Shown here one piece after another: positions 45,439 through 52,578 of a stretch of DNA of 52,578 bases (positions are counted from its first letter, which is position 1; the number at the start of each line of letters is the position of its first letter). The stretch is from Branchiostoma floridae (Eukaryota; Chordata; Leptocardii; Amphioxiformes; Branchiostomatidae), in assembly GCF_000003815.2 (NCBI RefSeq), contig NC_049994.1, positions 451,535 through 504,112 on the forward strand. The letters are read 5' to 3'. Below the pieces are notes generated by a model. The model saw nothing but the letters and a program-made list of their open reading frames with translations, was not told where the DNA came from and made no database searches. A program made the position numbers and the translations under genes.

Positions 45439-48400
45439 GTAGGGAAACTTTTCCAAAACTCTATAGATAAGTCGATGAAGGTTAGACATCCAGGTAATAA
45501 GATATGCCAAAAAGCCGTTACTCAAGCAACTGGATATGATTTTGGAAACGGCTAGACGTTTCGACTGGTATCCACCATGGTTTATCGTCAGTGACATTAG
45601 TATCTAATGCAACGGAGTGACACTGACGAAAACTGGTGGATACTAGTTGAAACGTCTGAATATTTCAAAAATCTAATCCAGTTGCTTGAGTACTTGCTTT
45701 TTGGCATATCTATAGATAAGATAAAATGTATTTTTGATAGTTGATTGAGTATCTACATGTATGATACCAGGTTTCTGCTTTTGTGCTGCCTGCTCATGAA
45801 CTGATTAAAGGGTTGCTGTTTATCGAGGTTGTGTTTTTTGCTTAATGACAGGTGTTTAATGAGGCTGTGTTGTTTTTGTTGTTCCAGGTTGCGTTCTTGG
45901 TTGCAGTTGAAGGGCTGGTGTTTAATGAGGCTACATTGTTGTTGTTGTTGTTCCAGGTTGCGTTCCGGGTTGCAGCTGTCCCGAAGGGCTTGTGTTAAAC
46001 GAGGAAGGGGACTGCGTTGAGATGGCCGAGTGCCCCTGCATATTTGTGAACCCATTTGAATGTAAGTCTAGACTTACTAACTTCAATGGTATCTGTGGGG
46101 TTAAACGCCTCAAGTTAGTACTATCAGCAGTAATGTACCGGTTGAAGATTTTCCACTGTATTACAACACCAAAATTAGCTTACCTCGACTTTTCAGTCCA
46201 CTTCCGTCGACTTTCTTCAGGAGTGATGATTCAATTACTCTGATCTCGTGACTTAGAGTGTTGTAAGACAGTGGAAAATCTTCAAAATGTACTACGTCAA
46301 CACAGATGAGCTTTCATGCTAGTAATGTAACGGATTCAGTATTTCCCCATAAACACTCCTGTCATATTACTAACATGATTTACAAAGGAGGTTGGAGTAC
46401 TAGATAATTTTTCGTTATTACCATTTAACAGTCATGATGATTTTTTTATCGAATCTCTCCCAGCTGACGAACTACAAGTACATGTAGCCGGGACCGTCCT
46501 AAATGTGGACTGCAATAACTGGTAAGATGTCCCTCATAGATATTCAACACTGACATGATTTGGCATCTAACAGAATTCATAAGAATATATGCTAACTTTT
46601 TAACAGGTCCATTACTATTTTAAATTCTCCTTAAGTTCTCACGAAGAGCTCACGCATAATTATTTAATTATATTATTGTATGATAACAGTTCCATGATAA
46701 CTTGAACGTTTAGCATTACAAACATTTTTAGGTTGGCAAGATTTGCTACTAGCAAAGGAAAGGATGACATGAAAGATATAAGCCTGAGTTCGTATGTGTA
46801 AATGACATCATAAATTAAAACCAAACATTATATAATAAACACTTGAAGTAAATTTGGACTTACCACATATCTTTTACTTTACTTACAAGATGTTGATGAG
46901 TCAACTTTAAACAGCGTCACGGGTTATCTGGCACACACGACCCGTTACTGCACGTTGCTCTAACGTCACTCACACGTCCCAGAAATAACAATGCACGGAT
47001 CCATGTCGTAAACAAGGCTGACGGTGTCATCAGCTATATATTGTGTAAACCCCAGTTTATTTGAGGTGTGGGTTAGTCCCCATTGATAAGGAGTTATGTT
47101 ATAGGTTTTTGGTAGGGGGCCCCGCTATACTGCATTGTTTGCTTTTCCCGGGAAGTTTTTTTTTTTTGGCTTTCCTTTCCCCAGTACTTGTGTGAACGGC
47201 CTTTTTGGGTGCCCCCCCGACTTTTGTGCCCAGGACTGCTCGTGGAACCCCTGGGAGTCCTGGGTGGAATGTTCCCAGTCCTGGGGGGTTGGCATGACAA
47301 CCCGGCCCGGGACATACCCACAGCCAGTTACTTTTAACGGACTGCCGAGCTGGGCAGCCTTGCCGGAAAACACCGACATAGAAACTTGCAACCCCCATGC
47401 CTGTTCGGGTAAGGTATACATTGGTGACACCCCCCCCCCCCCCCCCACGCACACACACAAAAAAAAAAAAACAAGTAAAAGATATGGAAAAACTACTCTC
47501 CAAGCAAAGGAATTGGTTGTCTTTTTTTTTCGCTCCTTAGTCGTTCATTCGGTTGACGGTCTAAAAGAAAATCCTGCATAAAAGAAAGCATCATGATAAA
47601 ACACAGAAAAAGATGTAAAAAAACAAGCAGGAACCTAACCGGTTAAACCTTAATCGGAAAGTCATGAAAAACATGTATGTGCGAACTTTTATTGTATTCT
47701 GTAAGTAACTTAGGTTTTGTCCAAATATTGTATTCTTGAAACAAATGGAAAGACATAAAGAAAGGTCGGATATAGGAGTTTTGTTTTACACAACCAGTTA
47801 ATCTTACTTTGGTTGACGTTTCCATGCCTGTCAGGCATCGTCCGTAATATATAGCCGATGAAGATGGCGCTTTTGCGGCGAGAAAATAATCCCAAACGTG
47901 GCTGAGTTTGTAACCAACCTACCCCCCCCCCCCCTCCCAGTTCATGACTGGGGTTGACTTCCATATCCAGACAGCTTTTTTAATCCAACGGATGCGTCTT
48001 TTGTCTGTAAAGAAAGGTCATTTTAGATACAAGACGTGGCCAGGGTTCATTTGGACAAGAAATGCTCCCACAGATGTCGGTTTCGGATTGCAAATCATAG
48101 AAAATTACCAAACTTTAAGAAAGATAGGTTCGGTTATGAGTTAGAAACTGGTCTGGATGGCCTGGCACTTCTGACAGCGATGAAAGACAGACTGTTCTGG
48201 AGTCAAACTTCACTTGCTGCGCCTCAGAGTATGATTAATGATGATGATGATGGTTATGACCTACTAACTTCACTCCTGCAGTTGTTGGTGAGTGGAGCCC
48301 GTGGGGCCCATGGTCGGACTGTAGCTCCACGTGCGGGGTGGAGGGCTATGCCTACCGTAACCGCTCCTGTGACAATCCGCCGCCCAAGAACGACGGCCAA

Positions 48401-51400
48401 ACCTGCCCGGGAGACAGCGTAGAAGTGAAAGTTTGCTCCTCTCTACCGTGTGGTAAGAAATTTTTTTGTTTATTTCTATATCAGTGGAGTATCATAGAGA
48501 AGCATACAATTATGTAGTTATCGTTCAGTAAATGCCCTTTCCACTAGACGGCGATCGATGAGCGAACATACAGCGACCATATTGCAATTGTGATCTGTGA
48601 CCCATGTTTTCATCTTTGGTCGCTCAGCAGGCGACGTGCATTTGCGCCCTCTAGTGGAAAGCGTGTGTAAGACAGAGCTTTATAGTTCCTGTCAAGCATT
48701 TTTGTCTAGTCACACATGTTTATTGGTTGTTGTTTTTTTGTGTGCTGTCTTTTAACGGTCAAGTTGACGTGGAACGGGAAGTCTTGGGATCTTCAACAAA
48801 ATAACCATTGCCATTTTGAGGGGAAAAGTTACACAAAAACTATGTATTTGGGCATACATCATTTATGCGACAATCAAACATCCTTTGTGTATTGTTGTGA
48901 TCGTATAAGATATTTGCAAACTTGTCTTCGGTGACCAGGGATCATTTTCTTCAGGGAACTTCAGGGAAAATGAAGAAAATGATCCCTGAAGACAGGTAGA
49001 CAGGACTCGTAAGGACAGGTCCCAATAGCGGGAAATGTAAGGGACCACAGTGGTCTGGTAGTCCTTATGCAGAGGTAGATGTGCGCTTCCAAATATCATT
49101 CCATCAAACGAATCGCCATTTATGTTAAGGAAAAGTTCATGTTGTTGTTGATCTTTTTTCACAGAATGTGTGAATGTGACTGTGAACTACACACTTCCCA
49201 ACGCACCGAGCTCCAACCTGACCGACTGCTGTCCTCCCGACATGATCCACTCAGAATGTGCCAACCGATGTGGACAAAGGTAACGGTTAATGCAGAACAG
49301 TATTTTTGACACAACAAAACTACAGCGGCGTATGTTGTTGGCATCCATCTGTCTCGGAAGACAATGGTAGGCAGACAGGGTGGGTTATATATTAGGCGAC
49401 CCATCTGCCTGGCCTGCACGTGATTTTTTAAGGTGAAGGAGGGGTGTGAGACTTACGTACTACGTTTATAAATTCATATACACATTCACGTGGATTTCAA
49501 ATGCAACTCAATCCCTAAACTGGATGCATACGGACGTTTTGAATGACATCCATCAATCTTCTTCAGCGTCACTAGGACTCCATTTTATAACCAGATATTT
49601 CTTTTATGAATTTGTGAAAATACCGTTGAGAAGATTCATTAGAGACGTATGTACACAGTTAATAGTATTTTAATCAAGCAGTGACTACTAGAACAAGATG
49701 GACTGATAGCCATCAACAATTTTGAGGTAGGCGTGTTTACCTTTAAAAAGTAGTCACTGCTTTGTGAAAATTCTATTAAGTGAATTTGTGAGATTTACGT
49801 CCCCATGTTGCCACCACAGATGCTCCGATGTCCAGCTTGGTGCCACGTGTATAGAAGATGTAGAGGAGTGCCAGCCCGGGTGCTTGTGTCCGGACCCGTA
49901 CGTGTGGCACTCGGGCCTGCAGCAGTGTGTCACAGCGGACATCTGTTACTGTGTAGTACCCGGCGACGACACGATATACGAGGAAGGAGAGGTCATACAA
50001 GTTGGCTGTAATAACTGGTGAGTACAGTGTAGGATGAGCTTAAGGATGGCCTCTTCTCAGACTGTCTAACAAGCTTGTAACCCTCTGCCCCTACGGCATC
50101 AAAATAGGCTGAGGGAATACCTACTTCCACTGTACATAGCGCTATACTAGTTGATATAATATTCATCAATCAGTGACTGCTATTAAAGGTAGGCACACGT
50201 ACCTCCAAATTTGTGATGGCTATCAGTCCATCTTGACCTAGTTCTCCCAACTCTCGCGAGAACTAGATCACTCCGTGACCAAGATGGACTGATAGCCATC
50301 GAAAATTTTGAGGTACGCTTGCCTACCTTTAATAACAGTCACTGATTGAAGAGAATTCTATTAACTGTGAAAATACGTGACTAATGATCTCTTCAACGTT
50401 GTTCTAGTGTTCTATATATTTTCAGGAACAATTAGTTAAGTTGTAAACTAACTTGCAGCCCTTAGGATTGGGCTATGATTCCTAGTACTGTTCGTTGCAT
50501 CTATCGAAGTATAGAACTATGAAGGGTGAATGTTTGGTGTAGATTTTGCTTTAGATATTTATTTTATTTTTATGAACCTTAAGGGTAGTTCTTTCAGTTA
50601 CAATAACTGGTGACAACGGGATCCACTTAGTCAATCATGATATATTTTCTGTTATTTTAGATTAGCATACTGTTGTATACTGTTTAATATATGTTACTTG
50701 CCATACATTGTACCAGTTGCAATCATTGTGCAATAAACTTGACTTGACTTGACAAATAAGGATACAAAATACAATATCAACAAATCACACGAATCAACAC
50801 AACATAAACTTTACTATATTAAACAATCTTCATGTTTCTAGAAAGCAAAACTGCATGAGGAAATGTTTATGTTTGTGCCTTATTTCAGCACCTGCACGCT
50901 GGGCCAGTTTGAGTGCGGGGACGAGCCATGCCCGGTGGACTGTGGCTGGAGCGCCTGGTCACCCTGGTCCATCTGCAGCGCTACGTGTGGTAACGGCACA
51001 CAGAGCAGATACAGGTAACAGTGCCATCTAGTGAGATGTGAAAATGGTACAACAAATAGACCCATGTAAAGGTACTTATAGCGCCACCAAGTGAGATGTA
51101 AAATGATCAGTAGAGTTATCAACTGGACGTAGAGTCAATACAGGGACAGGCGTTTGCAATTTTTCGTCCTGACATCTGAGTGATGAAAATTTTGTAGAAT
51201 TGTTAACCAATATGTTCTCGTCATTTCTGTTGAAACAGAAAATTGTGCTTGTACAACGTATATATCTGTAGAATTAAAGTCTAATGATAAAAATACTAGT
51301 TTCCTGGTATATTTCAGTTTTACATTGTCAAACATTATTTTTGGATCACTTCCGAATTCTAAATTAGTAAAAATACAGAGTATGTACCTACCTGTTCTTA

Positions 51401-52496
51401 TATTTTAATCGGAAGAACAATTTTTCCTAGGCCTAGGTTCTACATCTTTATTGTTTCTAATTCTTCAAGGTGAAATCATTGTAAGGGCAATGAGTTTATC
51501 GCAGTTCTTGATTGGTTATGTTTCCCAGATCTCCCAACAACCCGTCAGCCGCTAACGGAGGCCAGCCGTGCGAGCCCGCCGCGACTGAGGAGATCCAGCC
51601 GTGCTCTGCAGACGACTGTCCGCTGGTCTGTGATTGGCTGGGAGAGGTCGTACCCGTGGGAGGAACAGTCGTTGTGGACTGCCGCGAATGGTTCGTTTGT
51701 TTACTTATTTTTGGCGACGCCTCAGGGGCTAGCCTAATAGTGTAGAGATCGTCTGTTTGACAAAAATTCCAAAAAATTCCGCAGGCATGTCAGGTTCAAT
51801 AATCTTTATCAATACTACGGTACGAAGGCCTGGGGGGTCACTAACGTCTGTGATGAATAGGACTATGGCATTCAAATGTTCACAAAACTCATTAAAAATA
51901 TGGAGAAATGAGGTCTTTTATTAATTTCTTTTTAAGATCACTGTTTTGTATTGCTACTCTTCCTCCCGTGAACTTTAAACCCAAAACATAAATTGCTACA
52001 TTTCAATTATATGATGTATCTCATGTTTTTATATGTATGGGGAGAGCCATACCCTATGCACGTTAAAGAACCCGCCACATGTGCGAACATCCACCCGAGC
52101 GGATCAAACCATTCCGGCCAAAATAGGGGTAGGGAATCTCCCGAGCAGCCCTCGTAACCCCTGCTTCGCCTATTGGGTCAGTTAGTCCTCACTCATAGTG
52201 AGCAATTGGGCTGGTCTCAATCATGATGTTTCTGACCTAGGGCGAAGAGTTGCTGTTACAGTTCCAATCATGTAACCCGTAACCTTGAGTGGCCTTCAGG
52301 TCTTGTTACCATTGAGTAAAAAAAAAACAAAAAAAAAACACCATTTTAAAACGTAAACAGGCATTCAGATCCATTTGGGACACATGAAAGTGATTTTAGT
52401 TGATTGACTTGTTAACTCTCCTCTCCTTTTCCCCCCGAAGTATCTGTATGGAGGACGGGAGCGTGGTCTGCTATGACGTCGAGCCGTCCTGCAGTC
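45349..52496 (+). CDS. Gene B: SCO-spondin-like paralogue, 10 visible exons (both ends missing)
   Basis: Ten plus-strand exons (about 1.3 kb coding) join with matching phases: TIL, VWC, TSR (early-Cys type), TSR, TIL, VWC, TSR, VWC. The same domain order is found in gene A from A51 to A61, and each module is most similar to its counterpart (CPRTCL.IQ.G in B1/A51, SPNNP..ANGG in B9/A60). Protein identity is clearly partial, so it is a paralogue, not an allele. Exon fusion differs: B8 joins what gene A splits into A58 and A59, and the TIL split in B6/B7 is displaced. The gene should continue right of the window to a TSR and a cystine knot. Confidence 0.78.
45472..45709. mobile_element. Terminal-inverted-repeat element, family 2, full copy
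   Basis: AAGATATGCCAAAAAGCCGT at the left pairs with CTTGCTTTTTGGCATATC at the right, with further pairing through the ACTCAAGCAACTGGAT / ATCCAGTTGCTTGAGT arms. It is flanked on both sides by CTATAGATAAG (45461-45471 and 45710-45720), an 11-base target duplication. Confidence 0.82.
45852..45991. repeat. Tandem duplication across the B2 acceptor
   Basis: 45852-45917 and 45918-45991 are diverged copies of one unit: GTGTTTAATGAGGCT, a T/G-rich tract, TTCCAGGTTGCGTTC, then GGTTGCAG and GAAGGGCT. The right copy contains the real acceptor and the first 35 coding bases of B2. The left copy has a decoy acceptor at 45886-45887, and reading from it meets TGA within eight codons. Confidence 0.8.
45957..46061 (+). 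CDS. Gene B exon B2: TIL second half
   Basis: Phases 1/1. [20 protein letters not shown] then [14 protein letters not shown]. Same 105-base length as A52. Confidence 0.88.
46144..46283. mobile_element. Small inverted-repeat element in the B2-B3 intron
   Basis: GAAGATTTTCCACTGTATTA with CAACAC at the left and GTGTTG followed by TAAGACAGTGGAAAATCTTC at the right are near-perfect inverted copies. Confidence 0.75.
46464..46521 (+). CDS. Gene B exon B3: VWC first half (58 bases)
   Basis: Phases 1/2. [20 protein letters not shown]. The same DCNNC exit as A53. Confidence 0.84.
46522..47184. other. Intron B3-B4, low-quality right end
   Basis: No repeat recognised up to about 47040. From there the text has runs such as GGGGGCCCC and a T11 tract that resemble poor read ends. 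Confidence 0.5.
47185..47408 (+). CDS. Gene B exon B4: VWC second half + TSR with lost cysteines
   Basis: Phases 2/1. [49 protein letters not shown] and [10 protein letters not shown]. Compared with A54, Cys is Trp (TGG for TGC) in QSW, and the NGLC position reads NGLPSW. Both TSR cysteines are needed for the fold. The exon may be real but miscalled, because the flanks look like low-quality sequence. Confidence 0.78.
47429..47475. repeat. Poly-C / CA / poly-A low-complexity run
   Basis: A long C tract, then CACACACA and a poly-A, 20 bases downstream of B4. Probably partly a sequencing artefact. Confidence 0.7.
47476..48281. other. Intron B4-B5, nothing recognised
   Basis: Contains a C-rich run at about 47920-47938 and a GATGAT repeat at 48235-48252. 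No coding signal. Confidence 0.55.
48282..48452 (+). CDS. Gene B exon B5: complete TSR
   Basis: Phases 1/1. [38 protein letters not shown] and [10 protein letters not shown]. Same 171-base length as A55. CSSTCGVEG keeps the fucosylated Thr but shifts the Gly. Confidence 0.9.
48537..48661. mobile_element. MITE with CTTTCCACTAGA inverted ends
   Basis: CTTTCCACTAGACGGCG at the left and CGCCCTCTAGTGGAAAG at the right are inverted copies with one mismatch, in the B5-B6 intron. Confidence 0.75.
48937..48987. repeat. Perfect 17-base hairpin
   Basis: AGGGATCATTTTCTTCA at 48937-48953 and its exact reverse complement at 48971-48987, with a 17-base loop. The arms continue imperfectly outward (CTTGTCTTC / GAAGACAGG). 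Confidence 0.75.
49165..49279 (+). CDS. Gene B exon B6: TIL first half
   Basis: Phases 1/2. [20 protein letters not shown] then [25 protein letters not shown] and NLT are three possible N-glycosylation sites within 20 residues. It aligns with A56 at CAN.CG. Donor AAAG|GTAACG. Confidence 0.84.
49660..49785. mobile_element. Hairpin MITE, family 3, internally deleted copy
   Basis: TTAATAGTATTTTAATCAAG at the left, ACAAGATGGACTGATAGCCA in the middle and GTAGTCACTGCTTTGTG at the right. The central TCACGGAGTGA half is missing. It ends about 35 bases before exon B7. Confidence 0.7.
49820..50017 (+). CDS. Gene B exon B7: TIL core + VWC first half
   Basis: Phases 2/2. [38 protein letters not shown] then VIQVGCNNC. 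It enters in phase 2, upstream of the phase-1 split used in A56/A57. Confidence 0.88.
50153..50363. mobile_element. Hairpin MITE, family 3, full copy
   Basis: AATATTCATCAATCAGTGAC at the left pairs with GTCACTGATTGAAGAGAATT at the right. The central inverted repeats are CATCTTG..CTCTCGCGAG and ATCACTCCGTGACCAAGATG. Located just after exon B7. Confidence 0.75.
50364..50888. other. Remainder of the B7-B8 intron, nothing coding
   Basis: A CAATAAACTTGACTTGACTTG string at about 50730-50752 resembles the 3' end of a processed or LINE-type element. Otherwise AT-rich. Confidence 0.45.
50889..51014 (+). CDS. Gene B exon B8: VWC second half + TSR first half
   Basis: Phases 2/2. [15 protein letters not shown], then [20 protein letters not shown] and [13 protein letters not shown] fits the fucosylation consensus. 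Corresponds to A58 plus A59 without the intron between them. Confidence 0.9.
51015..51528. other. Intron B8-B9, no feature beyond a doubled phrase
   Basis: GTGAGATGTGAAAATG and GTGAGATGTAAAATGA, each preceded by a GCCA.C / AGTG context, form a short direct repeat (51031-51105). Confidence 0.5.
51529..51690 (+). CDS. Gene B exon B9: TSR second half + VWC first half
   Basis: Phases 2/2. [35 protein letters not shown] and VVDCREC. Exactly the 162-base length and layout of A60. Confidence 0.9.
52035..52290. repeat. Dispersed repeat with GGGGAGAGC..CACGTTAAAGAACCC signature, second copy
   Basis: ATGGGGAGAGCCATACC followed by GCACGTTAAAGAACCCGCC matches the element at 7650. A poly-A tract at about 52318-52340 follows downstream. 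Confidence 0.55.
52441..52496 (+). CDS. Gene B exon B10: VWC second half
   Basis: Phases 2/1. [17 protein letters not shown]. Acceptor CCCCGAAG, donor AGTC|GTAAGT. The equivalent region of gene A (A61) continues straight into a TSR, whereas here an intron intervenes. The window ends 82 bases later. Confidence 0.85.
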
Positions 52497-52578
52497 GTAA
52501 GTAACATTAGAAATTTCCAACCAGTCATATCAAAATGGGGCATTGGCAAAAAGTGCCAAAGCTAACAGCTTTGTCACT

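Noticed and set aside
45753-46113. Gln-rich minus-strand frames (QQQ, SLIKH repeats)
   Set aside because: Antisense reading of the GTT-rich tandem duplication upstream of exon B2.
47135-47581. 148-codon frame as a stand-alone small protein
   Set aside because: Its coding part is exon B4 with clear splice sites at 47185 and 47408; the rest is intron.

Overview
ORGANISM AND CONTENT. This is animal genomic DNA: short coding exons with GT..AG introns of a few hundred bases, many small inverted-repeat elements, and three assembly gaps of N (21389-22313, 39228-39327, 45019-45118). The repeat style and the gene suggest an invertebrate chordate, most likely amphioxus (Branchiostoma). That assignment is inference, since no sequence search was possible. 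I see no rRNA, tRNA, CRISPR or prokaryote-type gene.

GENE A (minus strand, 2288-44849). I could chain 62 exons (A1 at the right to A62 at the left). Every pair of neighbouring exons not separated by an N gap agrees in intron phase, giving about 7.6 kb of visible coding sequence (about 2,540 residues) in one continuous frame. The protein is a secreted Cys-rich mosaic: at least 22 thrombospondin type 1 repeats (TSR), about 10 TIL-type domains, about 12 short VWC-like domains (several split between two exons), one LDL-receptor class A domain, and a C-terminal cystine knot (CTCK). This is the SCO-spondin (SSPO) layout. SCO-spondin is the main glycoprotein of Reissner's fibre in the central canal. 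The N-terminal half (VWD modules in known family members) is not in the window.

GENE B (plus strand, 45349-52496). Beyond the 100-N gap the coding strand flips. Ten exons (B1-B10) encode TIL, VWC, TSR, TSR, TIL, VWC, TSR, VWC, the same order as the C-terminal stretch A51-A61 of gene A and similar to it domain by domain. It is a paralogous SCO-spondin-like segment, open at both ends. Neither gene has its 5' end, so the junction at 45019-45118 is either a misjoin or a large collapse.

LAYOUT. 1-2287: downstream of gene A, repeats only. 2288-44849: gene A, with introns carrying several families of inverted-repeat elements, LINE remnants, a Tc1/mariner-like element and a relict exon copy. 45019-45118: gap. 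45349-52496: gene B, also with inverted-repeat elements. Intron phases are written upstream/downstream (for example 1/2). On the minus strand the donor lies at the lower coordinate of each exon.
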